A stretch of DNA of 64,000 nt from Cryptomeria japonica (GCF_030272615.1 NC_081410.1:571574741-571638740); one strand, 5' to 3'; shown: positions 38,951 through 50,143, counted from the stretch's first letter. Numbers and translations: made by a program. Notes: generated from the sequence alone by a model not told the origin.

Positions 38951-40100
38951 AACTAGGATATATTGAAGAGATTAGATTCATTTAAAACATAAATTATGAT
39001 GGATTTTAAATTATCAGTCCCTCTCACTTTAATAGATTTAACATATTGTGTCATATTCCAACATAGAGAAAAGTTATGGATTCAAATCTTGATCAAGAAA
39101 AATAATAGAAGGGGATGAATTTAGCATAGATTTAAAATAGTTAAAGGTGGTTTTCAGGAATATAATATAAGAAATAATAGAAGGGGTTGAATTTAGAATA
39201 GATTTAAAGTAGCTAGAGGTTGTTTTCAAGAATATAATATAAGAAATATGAAGTTTAAAGTTGTCAGAAATTATCAAAATGATTCTGGTATGTAAATAAA
39301 ATTTATATAAGATAAAGATTAGATCAATCTAATTAAAGTTGAAACTCTTAATTCAAAATTTAATTGGATCCTTACCTGTAATATAACTTTGTTATTTTAC
39401 AATTAAGTTCATGGTAGATAAGAAGTACAAAATATTACAAATAATTGTCACGATCATATGCACATGATGTCAATGTTGCTAGTATACTATATAACATTTT
39501 AAATACAATTTTTTTATATTCTTTGAAGAAAATCAACTCATAATTCATATCTATAAAAAAATATCAACCCATACAAAAGTCCATTTTATACAAACAATTT
39601 TTTTCTAGAGATAACACAATAGAGTATGAATATATCTCACCTAATTTAAAATAGGACAAGGTAATCTAGAATAATTCTTGTTTAAACTAGTTTCAAATAG
39701 ATTTCAAACTTGATAGATGGCAAAAAAAAAAAAAATGTGAGCACCACTTAACTACATTGCACATCTAAACCTACATTTAGAAATTTATGAAACATGAGCA
39801 TCCATCATAATTCTAGCTTATACTTGTCTCAACTCTAGATTGGAGTACATTGGCTATGTGAAACATTTTTTAAGATCTTGGAATTGATCATCTCTAACAA
39901 CTAGAAATGATAAAGGTAATATATTCTATGAATATAAAAGGTAATTGGGAAATAAAATGATTTCTAACCTTCTAATAATCAAATGGCATTGGCACCTTGA
40001 TGTGAATTGCTACATAAAATTTAGTTTAAAATAAGTTTTGGTTTATCGTAATATCACATAAATTTAATTTCAGATATTCTAGATACTAAAAATCAAATAA
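38951..40100. repeat. Dispersed repeat, copy 2, right part
   Basis: Resumes copy 2 after the copia element (AACTAGGATATATTGAAGAG, then TAGATTCATTTAAAACATAA). Contains an internal 70-80-bp tandem duplication at about 39097-39245 (AAATAATAGAAGGGGATGAA twice), which is also present in copy 3. Confidence 0.75.
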
Positions 40101-40142
40101 AATACAATATAGATATGGATTCGGGTTTTGATAGCAACTCAA

Positions 40143-40970
40143 ATTAGATTCATTTAAAACATAAATTATGACGTATTTTAAATTACCAATCCCTCTCACT
40201 TAAGGATTCAAGTCTTGGTCACGAAAAATAATAGAAGGAGGTGAATTTAGCATAGATTTAAAATAGTTAAAGGTTGTTTTCAAGAATATAATATAAAAAA
40301 TAATAGAAGGGGATGAATTTAGAATAGATTTAAAATAGTTAAAGGTTATTTTGAAGAATATAATATAGGAAATATGAAGTTTAGAGTTGTCTGAAATTAT
40401 CAAAATAATTTTAGTATAGAAATAAAATTAATGTAAGGAAAATATTAGGTCAATCTAACTTAAGTTGACTCTTAGTTCAAAATTTAATTAGATCCTCACC
40501 TGCAATATAAATCTCTTATTTTGCAATTAAGTTAATGTTAGATAAGAAGTATAAAATATTATAATATTTATTACAATCATATGCATATGATGTCCATGTT
40601 GCAAGTATATTATAACTTTTTTAATACAATTTCTTTTTTACATTTTTTTTTGAAGAAAATCAACTCATAATTCACATATACAAAAAAAATGTCAACCCAT
40701 ACAAAATTCATTCTCTATATTAATTTGTAGAGAAAAATACAACAGAATATGAATGTGTCTCAACTAATTTCAAATAGGACAAGGCAATCTAGAATAATTA
40801 TTGTTTAAGCTAGTTACAAATAGACTTCAAACTTGATAGGTGGCAAAAATGAGGCCACCACTTGACTATGTTGCACATCTAAGCCTACATATAGAAATGT
40901 ATGAAACATCAACATCCATCATAATTCTAGCATATATGCTTATCTCAACTCTAGAGTGGAGTACATGACT
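40143..40970. repeat. Dispersed repeat, copy 3
   Basis: Directly follows copy 2 in the same orientation, offset about 1.17 kb (ATTAGATTCATTTAAAAC at 38971 and 40143). Has the same internal tandem duplication at about 40222-40370 and the same ending block (CATCCATCATAATTCTAGC). Confidence 0.75.
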
Positions 40971-41310
40971 CTCATTAGAAATGTAAACAACACTATACTA
41001 TCTTTTCATTACTTCATACACTCCTTAGTCAACCTAGAGATTACTATCCTCTTCAATAGTGGACAATATTGCCATGTCATGAATCATTTGACTCTCTTGC
41101 TTTTCATTTATACTATTCACTTTGCAATGTAAGAGACCAAATACAATTGATTCTTAGAAAGTATGTCAATAGTTGTTATAAATGTGGTATTATTGTCACT
41201 TTAAAAACATATAACACTATCAAATGTTCATATTATTATTATAAATTTTGAAGTTTGAACTATTATTTTTAAAGTAAGTTTATCATTTTCCCTGTAGGCT
41301 ACCAAGATCA
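40971..41310. other. Spacer, no gene seen
   Basis: Short open frame at 41069-41251 without motifs. Nothing else supported. Confidence 0.5.
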
Positions 41311-41335
41311 ATGCTCTAATACCAATTGTCATCCC
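41311..41335 (-). other. PBS-like site of a minus-strand copia-type remnant
   Basis: Minus strand reads ACAATTGGTATTAGAGCATT, one base off the usual TGGTATCAGAGC. TGTCATCCCCCC follows on the plus strand, as an LTR edge would. No copia protein remains to the left, so this is a relic only. Confidence 0.45.
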
Positions 41336-41590
41336 CCCACTTAGGAGGATTCTTTCCTTTGCCTTAAAATCACAAGATTAAGGCAACTCACTGATAGAAT
41401 TTGGCATAAACCCTACAATAGTGTTAGCCAACATGGGAAATGTAATTCATGGTACCAATTTATTTTATTAGGGTTAGGGTTTTAAAACAAATAAATGCAT
41501 ATATAATCCATTGCATTAATGATAATTTGTGATAACATTAAATATATTCAACTTGAAGAATATATATGGAAACATATTTAAATATCCTAG

Positions 41591-41820
41591 AAATGCTTCT
41601 GGATTTGATTGTGTAAAGATTTTTTTGCATCAATATTTCGGATCACTCTGTGATCCATCATCGGGATGAAAAGGAGAGCATAAGGAAATAAAAAATATTT
41701 TTTTGCATCATCATTTTTTATTTTCTTATGCTCTCCTTTTCATCTCGATGATGGGTAACAAAGTGTGATCCGAAACATTGATGTAGAAAAATCTTTACAC
41801 AATCTAATCTAGAAGCATTT
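41591..41820. repeat. Inverted repeat (fold-back/MITE-like), 106-bp arms
   Basis: Left arm 41591-41696, centre 41697-41712, right arm 41713-41820. Arms pair from AAATGCTTCT/AGAAGCATTT at the ends through CGGATCAC/GTGATCCG to AGGAGAGCATAAG/CTTATGCTCTCCT near the centre, with scattered mismatches. The left arm also holds a small hairpin (GGATCACTCTGTGATCC). A single-arm copy sits at 9138-9240. No clear target duplication or transposase. Confidence 0.85.
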
Positions 41821-41917
41821 GTAGGAATTCATTATGGATTGTGGAAGCTTAATATCATTAATATTTAAATATATTAATCAATCATATTTTTGGGTTGAAT
41901 GAGGCAAACACTATAAC

Positions 41918-42011
41918 GCACCTAGTACATCCCACATTTAAGCCCAAGGGCATGTCTTTGCACCGCACCTAGTATATCCCACATCTAAGCCCAAGGGCAT
42001 GTCTTTGCACC
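41918..42011. repeat. 47-bp tandem duplication
   Basis: Units 41918-41964 and 41965-42011, each GCACCTAGTA...TCTTTGCACC with two base differences. Confidence 0.9.
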
Positions 42012-42481
42012 CCTTAGTCGCAAGCATAAGATAATTTGGGCATCCAATATGGGGTGGTCTACTTAGTGGAAGAACTTGTTTCTACCTTCCCTATTTGTGC
42101 CACTTCATTAACCCACATATATTTGTTTCCACAATCAATCATTGTAGAGGTTGGGCGGGGAGCCACAATAAGGCACCCAAAACATCTCATCAAAGCCAAT
42201 ATCAATGTGAGGAATAAATGTCTTAACATGGAAGACAATAATGTGTCTAAATATATGTCAAATATAGGAGAATGGGTGTGGATATGTATAAGAAATGATC
42301 AAACATATTGAAATAAGTATAAACAAAGAGGGATAGTGTAAAGGTCAACTTTGTACAAAATTACACTATTTGTCTATATTTAATTGTATCAATACGTTTC
42401 ATTAAAATTAACTTAAGCCTAAATGTAAATTATCATGAATAAATATATATTTAAACTAAAACTAATCCTTTAAACAAAATT

Positions 42482-43028
42482 GTTAGAAGCAAGAGATGCA
42501 ATCCATCAAAATCGCCTAAACTTAAACCTAACAAAATAACACAAAAAAATGATATAAAAATAAAACTAGATAAAATATCAAAGTAAAATCATTTGAGATT
42601 TCATTAGTGTCCAAATAACATCTCAAAATAATGATATAAAAAATCATAATAAAATCATTTAAAATTTACCCAAAATCCATGATGATCAAAGAATGACGTG
42701 CATTGACATTCTATCCACCCATAGGGTTTAGAAGTAAGAGATTGAAATCCATCAAAATCACCTAAACCTAACCTAACCAAATAACACTTCACAAAAGTGA
42801 CATAAAAATAAAAATAGATAAAAAACAAAATACAATCATTTGAAATTTTCCTAAAGTCCATGTTGAATCAAAGAATCACACTCATGACGTTCTATCCACC
42901 CATAAGATTTAGAAGTAAGAGATCCTAATCCATCAAAATCACCTAAACCTAAACCTAACCAAATAACACTTAACAAAATTGACATAAAAATAAAAATAAA
43001 ATCATTTGAAACCTGACGTTCTCTCTAC
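42482..43028. repeat. Three-unit degenerate tandem repeat
   Basis: Units start at about 42482, 42728 and 42908 with TTAGAAGYAAGAGAT and share AATCCATCAAAATCNCCTAAAC, ATAAAAATAAAA and GACGTTCT...CTACCCA. Period 180-245 bp. The CCTAAACCTAAACC text looks telomere-like but does not form a telomere array. Confidence 0.75.
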
Positions 43029-43831
43029 CCAAATAGGGTTCTGGTTATAAATTAGTGTTCATGCATATAATTGTTTGAAACAAAAATATGAGCCATTTCC
43101 TAAGCCTTTGGTGTACATGGCTATAATTTTGCAGTGTGTTAAATGAAAGCAGACATTATTTCACAATAAAACTAAACATAATCAAATCACTAATGACAAA
43201 TCTAAGAAAACTTCATAATCTTAACGAACAATTATCGAACACTAAATCTTGTTCATGCGGTATTAAATATTTATTTCCATGTCGAAAGGCTTATTATGGA
43301 CCTCGGTTTGAAAATGTAGCATGGGCTTAGGTTCATTGAATTTGGTTTAGAATGAATGGTTGTAGCCTCTAACTATATTCTACTCTAGAATCATGGACTA
43401 GTATGATATGTAAACAAATACTTGTATCTGTAGAAGTCAATGTGCAAAGCCTCTAACACTAAATTCAAGGAGAAAAAACCAGTGTGTTGATTCATAAATA
43501 TGTATTTGTTTGTCATATATACATAATTATCTATGAAGCTTTACATAAGTTCATTCCATCTTCCCTTGCAGTAGGAGCCAATATGACTAAACATTATCCA
43601 TCATTCGCATCCAATATGACTAAATATTATCCACCATTCCCATGCCCATGTCCATGTGAATAAGATTCCTCTGGACCCACAAAATTTGTTCAAGGTGATT
43701 AGTCTACCCAGGTTGTGTTTTGGAATATTTGTAACCCGCAATACTTGTCCAGGGAAATTATACTATCCAGGACTTGAGGGATGTGGTTCATGCAAACCCT
43801 TACCTAGCGGTTCCAAAAGGAAAGCATATTG
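43029..43831. other. Spacer with a short tandem duplication
   Basis: CCAATATGACTAAAcATTATCCAcCATTC is present twice around 43577-43640. No gene recognized. Confidence 0.5.
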
Positions 43832-44219
43832 ACATTATATTAATATAGTAGCAGAGTTTGTGATAGTCAGACAGTATCATATTTTGTAGGGCCATTGCCA
43901 CCCAAAAAAGTAATAAGATTCACAAGCTTTAAAGGCCGAAGTATTTTTCAAGTTTGCAATATTCATTAACATGGAGAGTGTTAAAACCCAATTACATCAA
44001 AATTCCTATTGCTTGACAATATCAATAATGGTGTTGTTCACAACTAATGTGAAAGTGCCATAGACATGGAGCCTGCGCAACATAAAGACCATTGGGGAGA
44101 TGTCTTGTTGGTATTGTTAGTATGCTATATCTGTGATATCTGGGTAAGTTTGTTGAAGTATGTCTCCTTGCAAGGAGCAGTCAATGTTGCCTTCTTGTGT
44201 ATTCAATGTGCAAAGTATG
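43832..44219. repeat. Left 390-bp direct repeat flanking the helicase/RPA unit
   Basis: Repeated at 49730-50117 in the same orientation with few differences (shared text includes TTTGTAGGGCCATTGCCACC, GGTAAGTTTGTTGAAGTATG and TTGCAAGGAGCAGTC). It includes the last exon of the RPA-like gene (stop codon at 44008-44006) and about 175 bp beyond it. Confidence 0.92.
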
Positions 44220-45306
44220 TTATGGTGGCAAGAGGTTTGTGTGTTGGTGTTTCAATACGTGCAATCTAGAGAATGTCCATATCAATTGCAGCATCAAATG
44301 GTAGGGAGTGGTGGCACGTTGAGCAAGATATTTCATAGGGTGGAAAATAGGCATTCTTTTGAAGACGCCGACAACCTGCAATTGCACTGTGTACAGTAAG
44401 CAAATAATTGTAAATACTATGTAGTAGAAAGCTTAGGGAAGAGTTGTAAAGGTACGTGTGATCACCTAGATATTACATTTGGCAAGTGTCTCCAAATGTG
44501 CTTTTGTGCACTTGTCATTAAGCTCTTCAATGAAAGTAGATTGCAATGGGCAGAATGACCGGATTCCTTGGGGATCATTACGCACAATATTTTTGAACAG
44601 TATAAAACGCATATCTACTGTTGAGAAGAGTTGTTGCAAAGTTGCGCATAATTATGTGTAGGTGGTGGAGATGAGAACCTACAAAATAAAAATGTTAGTG
44701 GGAAGGGCAAAAGAGGGCATGAGAGGGAGAACAAAAAAGAAGGTGCAATTCAAAGTGTTCAAGATGCATAGTGGCCATATCTTCCTACAGATCACCATCC
44801 TTTATATGAACTTCAAGGTGTGTTTTGGTCAAATGGTAACTAGTTCCAATTGCTCTGAATGAACCAACGGAATAGTGGCAGTCAGCTTCGCTTAGTTGTG
44901 AGATTGTAAAATCGGGTGCTAGTTTGTGTTCGGTACAAACACATGGGATAGTTTCAAAGGTGCTTTTTGTAGTGAGAGCAATGCAACAATCTACATCACC
45001 TCTTTCATACTGTGATTTATTTTTAATTGTAAAGTTGGAAATGTGGATGCCTGATCCAATGGTCAAGCGTGGCAAAAAGGTGTCCACCAATGTGTTGCTA
45101 ATATTCATTGTGATCGTCATCTAACCTTTACAATCTATCAGGTCCACATGCAATATCTCAGTTTTGTTTTGTGTGTTGCTATACTTGGCAGGTCCATATC
45201 GCAAGAATGTCACCTTCAAACATATAACCAACTCATTGTGTACACAGGTCCAGTATTGTGCTAGGTTTTGGCGGTGTTGAAGAAAGGTTGCACAAGGAAG
45301 GGTCAA
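44006..45306 (-). pseudogene. Replication protein A large-subunit-like gene (OB folds and zinc ribbon)
   Basis: Minus strand. 45306-44785 reads as an RPA70-type OB fold: VTFLRYGPAKYSNT, ILHVDLIDCKG, then LPRLTIGSGIHISNFTIKN and STFETIPC. A TAG at 45123-45121 splits it. A second OB start follows (THLEVHIKDGD), then EELNDKCTKAHLETLAK. The C-terminal part at about 44396-44006 has a zinc-ribbon half (CSTC, about 44325-44314), a shifted second Cys pair, and the OB text LCTLNTQEGNIDCSLQGDIL to a stop at 44008-44006. RPA binds single-stranded DNA in replication; plant Helitrons often carry such genes. Stops and at least one frameshift make this copy defective. The exon array upstream (47725-46150) may be its N-terminal part. 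Confidence 0.72.
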
Positions 45307-46149
45307 TAGCGAATTAATGAAAGAGCATTAGTAAACCAATCCATGTTTATTGGAATTAGCTTAAAGCTTAAGAAAACTCTAATAAGGTGAACACAATGAT
45401 ACATGCAATTTTACTTAAGAGACAATTGCACCCATGATCCAAACTAGAGTTGTGAAATGCATAAACTAAGATGTGGACCACAACAGTGGAACCAATAAAA
45501 GAATGTGAATGCGAAAGCATGAACAGGGCGCTTGTAATGTATGCAAAGATTGCAAAGTAATTGAACATTAAAGAAGTGTGCTCCCATGAAGTGTAAAAGG
45601 GCATGCATATGCATCTATTAGGAAGATTTGGAAACTTCAAGAAGGTCCATTGGTTTATCGTCATTTATCAAAGCGTAAAGGCGAGAGGTATGTTGTCAGA
45701 TGTTGTAGTTGTAATAGGCATGGTGAACATGTTTGCAATGCATGGAAGCCTTGACAAGTGCATGGGCTGTAGAGGGAAAACCAAACAGAATAATTACTGG
45801 TTCTGATTTCAATTTAAAGAAATGAATTGGATACATCAGAAAATGCTTCAAAAGCCGAAGGCAACAAGGAGATTGGAGATTGTTTTATAGTCACTGCAGT
45901 GTTGCGTTTGAGAAGTGTTGCTTGTGTTTTAGTAACCAAATTGAACTTGAGGGAATAAATGAAAAAGAATGGGATGTTGGACATGAAGAGATCTCAATAA
46001 AACAAAACAAAACTGCCTCAAGAAAGCGCGGTAGGTAAACAAACAACAAGACAAATTGCAACAATCACGAGACTTGCACACAAGTTTTTAATATGTGTCT
46101 CCAAGTGAAAAGAAAAATTGAAATAGATGGCAGAATTTGAGAGGGATAC

Positions 46150-47725
46150 CTCTGGCTTGAATGGCTAGTTTGTGGAGCATGTCTGGAAGATGGTGTTGTT
46201 TGTTGTCTTAGAGGTTGGAGTTGGCTACAAGACATGAGAGCAAAACATCAGTAAAGGACTTCAAGAAACATTGTGTAAGTGTAAGTCTTCTTACTATGGT
46301 GGTAATTTTTACCATTTTCTTATATGCAGGGCTTCAGCACCACTCTCTTGCTGATCACATTCCATGTGGCCAGTGGATCTGTAGGAAAAGTGCAAAAAGT
46401 GTTTTAGTGACTTGAGTGGGTTGACAGGGTATGAAGGAATCAAAGTCAGATAATTCAAGTCAAACTCCAATCTAAATGTGAGTTTTAGAAGGTAGAACTT
46501 CTTTTGTTGTCAGGATTGGCATATGTTACCTCTTGCTTGTATGTGGCTGTGGATTGGGATTTTGCTGTTTGGTGGAATCTGCATTACGATTGTACTGCTT
46601 GAAAGAATCCATCTGTTGACTGTAGATAAAGCAAGAAGGCAAGGCAAAATATTAGTGTGCTTTCTATACATGGCTGGTTGTGTCAAAAATGTCTCATCTC
46701 ACAAAAGGGAAATGAATAGTGAGTAGACTAGTGACCAAGCAGAAATCTAATCTACTGATGGACAAGAAATAGAGTGGAAGTGAAATTGAAGGAGCAAATA
46801 AGTTGAAAGAAAAATAGTGTTAGTAGAAATGAGATAGATGGTTTGGATACCTTTTTTTATGTTCACTTTTGTGTGGCTGCATTTTGACAGGGGCGAAATT
46901 TTGTTGTTCAATGTTGCTAATTTGCCTACAGGAAAGCAAAGCAAAAAGTGCAACTTAGAGAGTGAATGAAGATATTGTATGAGGATCAATGTATACAAGA
47001 GCAACTTATAGAGTGAATGAATGAAAACATGCTATGAGGATAAATGTATCTATGGAGGAATGCTAGCTTTACCATTTTATTGTGTGTTGTTGTGGAGAGG
47101 TGGCATCTGGTGCACTGGCTTCCATGTTGGTGAGGCATCTACAAAGTCAACAGATTGAGATCAATGCAATGGTAGCAGATTTATGGAATGTTGTTGAGAG
47201 TAAGGTGATTCATTGACAAAGTGGGGAGTAAAGAGGCATATTTAGCTTCAATGTCATTAGTGTTTGATGACACTAGGAAATCAATGCAATATGGAAGAGG
47301 TGCGAAGTTCATTAGCAGAGTGCGCAGATGTTACCGTTTTCGTATGTGCTCGTGTGAAGGAGTGCTATTTTGATTATTGTATTCGACCTTGGTAGAGCTC
47401 TTGCAAAGGGAAGAAAGCATAGCATAGGATGGCAATCAGAGTGCAAAGTCAATTAGGTATGAATTTCTTTTTTAATTTACATGACAATAACTAATTGACA
47501 TATTGTGCTATGTTGTATACATCATCGACATATAGGCCTGGACTATAACAAATAATAAATTCCAGCTACAATGGGAACTAGAAAGAGATAAGTAATGCAA
47601 TTTGTGAAAGCAAATAATTTGGGTGGGAATGAAGGAATTGAGAGGGGTACCTTTGTTTGGTATGACTTGCCTGTGTAGCGAGGGTGCTGCAAGGGTTGTC
47701 TTTTCCTTTGAGCTGATCGACATGA
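46150..47725 (-). CDS. Array of short, same-phase exons, probably N-terminal part of the RPA-like gene
   Basis: Minus-strand exons with acceptor and donor sites: 47725-47651 (75 nt), about 47402-47335, 47138-47073 (66), 46925-46851 (75), 46619-46530 (90), 46378-46313 (66), 46224-46150 (75). Acceptors are pyrimidine-rich and end TAG/CAG (for example TTTGCTTTCCTGTAG); donors are GTATCC, GTAACAT or GTAAA. In one shared frame (one base completes the previous codon, two are left over) none of them has a stop. The peptides are Q/N/H-rich, such as QISNIEQQNFAPVKMQ and QLQPLRQQTTPSS. The order 75-90-66 repeats about every 0.7-0.8 kb, which suggests tandem duplication of a three-exon block. Function unknown; it could be a flexible linker before the OB folds. 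The start codon was not located. Confidence 0.55.
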
Positions 47726-47949
47726 CTATAACACAGCAAAGAAAACAAACATCATAAGATTTGATGCTAATTTTATTGTTAAATAGCAAAGCAAACAAAT
47801 GTTGTAAATTGTGATGCTAATTTTATTGACACACAAGTTTACATTTATTTAGTATAGTAGGCATGTTTTACCACTTCCTTGTTGGTATTTGTGCAATAGG
47901 TGTTGGTTGTTGCAAAGTCTCTTTGTTGTGCACGTATTTACAAAATACA

Positions 47950-48115
47950 ATATTTAGAACTATCCAATGTCAGGGTATTTATAGAAAATACAAAATTATT
48001 AATCAAGCAATTGTTGAAATATTGTTTAAAGTTATCACATCCAATGTCAGGGCATGTGTAGAAAATGCAAAATTATTAATCAAGCAATTATTGCAATACT
48101 ATTTAAAGTTACCAT
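47950..48115. repeat. Tandem duplication of about 75 bp
   Basis: CCAATGTCAGGGTATTTATA...AAATTATTAATCAAGCAATT occurs at about 47965 and again from about 48041. Confidence 0.75.
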
Positions 48116-48574
48116 TGTTTTCCAAGGTGCTCTTGTAAGCTATGAGCGTCTGGCTAATTGCAATGGACATGTATGGAAGATCTGCAAAAGCAAAGTAGTA
48201 AGTCCTAGAGAGACAATAAAAATGCTTGTTCAGTGAAAATGTTTGTGCTAATTCTATGTAGGCAAGCAATTTGTTGAAATTGTCTAAATACTGTACTATT
48301 TTTTGGGCAAATGATGTTCCTTGGAAGACACTGATCCAAATGATGTTGCACGGCTGGGGTCCATGTGTTAAGTGACCTGCAAAAGAGTGGCAATATTAGA
48401 CTTTGTGAGGGGAACTTAGGCTATAAATGTAAAAATAAAGCATGTTTTGCAATACTATTAGCACAAGGAATGCTACAGGTAGATAGTTACATGTTGGCTA
48501 AGGGGTATCTTCTATTAATGTTTTCTCATTGCATAGCATATGCCATGGCTAGACAATATTGTCTATATGTGTGT

Positions 48575-49629
48575 GAGAACAATATCATGGTCAGTCCAAT
48601 ATACTTCCAACCTCTTGGTCCTAGCTATGTGTGCATTATTGTTTGTCCAAATGTGATCAATGTTGCTTCTTGGCAAAGTATCTTTCTATTCATGTAACAA
48701 GAGCAAGTTTTGTATTTGCATGTGTCTTTTAAATAGTTGTATTGTTTTTTACTATATTGATATGTCAATGTTGAAGTCACCTGCAATATAGACAATCGCT
48801 CCACTAGGAGCAATTGCCATTGCTTCATTGATGATTGCAATGATGTTGGTAACTAATGTTCTTGGTTTGGCATAAATATTACAAATAGACAATGTGTGTT
48901 GATTAACACTGCATGAGAGGAATAGTGCTTCAACATTGTCTAGTGTTAAAGGTGTTGTGCTAACCACGGGTATGTTTTTGTTAATACAAGTCATTATGCC
49001 ATGAACATGGAACGCTGCAAAACAATTGTAGCCTGGAAGTGTATTGTCCGTTGTTGGTGTATATAAGTATGTTTCCTGGAGGCAAATAATGTCTGATGAC
49101 ATTAGGTCTGTGTCACGTAGGATGTCTTCTCTATGCGTTTGGAAATGTCGAGTGTTTAATGTAGAAATGACTATTTGGGCTATACTTTTTGATAGTGCAC
49201 ATCATTTTAAAGAGTCCAATTAGCAGTTGTGGTTAGTCGTTCCATCTCATCTATGACTGTTGGCTTTATCTTGATGTTTCGTGGTGTTAGAGGGCTCAGC
49301 AAGAACAATGTTTCAATAGTCGATGTGCAACTTAGAGCTGTATAAGACAAACCATGTTGGTGGACACCGAAAGGTTCAAGTGCAAGACCATGCATGGTGA
49401 GTCCCTATGCTCTATGTATTGTTCGAGCACATGCCAGCTAAAGTGGAAATTGTTTTTGAATAGTAGTCTTCTATGTAGAACTGTGTCTAGGGAGTGGTTT
49501 TGCAACTCGAAGAATTGGTACCCATCCATTGTTAGCATATGTTTGGTTTGGCTATGGTAGTTTTGCATTTTGAGATCTTCCAATGTGCTGATCATTGAAT
49601 TCAACCCAAATGACATCGACATTGTTGGT
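48575..49629 (-). pseudogene. PIF1-type helicase C-terminus joined to EEP (APE-like) endonuclease
   Basis: Minus strand. 49629-49207: VIWVEFND, WVPILRVAKPLPRH, QFPL, then ARTIHRA-x-GLT (helicase motif V region, with TAG for Q) and GLSYTALSCTSTIETLFLL (motif VI region, usually ALSR). In the same strand, 49165-48575 is an endonuclease/exonuclease/phosphatase domain: VISTLNTRHFQTHREDILRD, ICLQETYLY (metal-binding Glu), LSICNIYAKP, YIAGDFNID, after a frameshift SNIDHIWTN, and WTDHDIVLT (catalytic His). The complete set of EEP motifs is present. A PIF1-like helicase followed by an APE-like nuclease is the C-terminal layout described for Helentron/Helitron2-type elements. The helicase N-terminus (Walker A) and Rep domain are absent; sequence similarity is cut at about 49630-49730 by the direct repeat. 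Stops and a frameshift make it defective. Confidence 0.75.
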
Positions 49630-49729
49630 TTGTGTATATATGTCATGCCCAGTCACAAAAGTACAGATGGTAACATGATGATAACATTATATTCATATTT
49701 TTTTCATAGCATAAGCCACATTATATTCA

Positions 49730-50117
49730 TATTATATTAACATAGTAGCAGAGTTTGTGATAGTCAAACAGTATCATAGTTTGTAGGGCCATTGCCACCC
49801 AAAAAAGTAATAAGATTTACAAGCTTTAAAGGTCGAAGTTTTTTTCAAGTTTGCAATATTCATTAACATGGACAGTGTTAAAACCCAATTTTCATCAAAA
49901 TTCCTATTGCTTGACAATATCAATAATGGTGTTGTTCATAGCTCTTGTGAAAGTACCATAGACGTGGAGCCTGCGTAACATAAAGACCATTGGCGAGATG
50001 TCCTGTTGGTATTGTTCGTATGTTATATCTGTGATATCTGGGTAAGTTTGTTGAAGTATGTCTCCTTGCAAGGAGCAGTCGATGTTGCCTTCTTGTGTAT
50101 TCAATGTGCAAAGTATG
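49730..50117. repeat. Right 390-bp direct repeat flanking the helicase/RPA unit
   Basis: Second copy of 43832-44219. Here the RPA-like last exon reads without interruption (CTLNTQEGNIDCSLQGDILQ, ITYEQYQQDISPMVFML, stop at 49906-49904), where the left copy has a stop after IAY. Confidence 0.92.
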
Positions 50118-50143
50118 ATTAAAGGTAATGAATGTGACATCAA
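49904..50143 (-). pseudogene. RPA-like C-terminal OB exon, second copy
   Basis: Same protein text as the C-terminus at 44219-44006 but less damaged. It lies upstream (on the minus strand) of the helicase fragment, so it belongs to another copy of the unit or to a duplicated gene end. Only this last exon is recognizable. Confidence 0.65.

Noticed and set aside
42900-42970. Telomere-like CCTAAACCTAAACC text
   Set aside because: Only two or three units inside a 180-245-bp tandem repeat; not a telomere array.
43832-50117. Reading the endonuclease as part of a LINE
   Set aside because: The nuclease directly follows helicase motifs on the same strand and no reverse transcriptase is found next to it, so a LINE origin is less likely, though not excluded.
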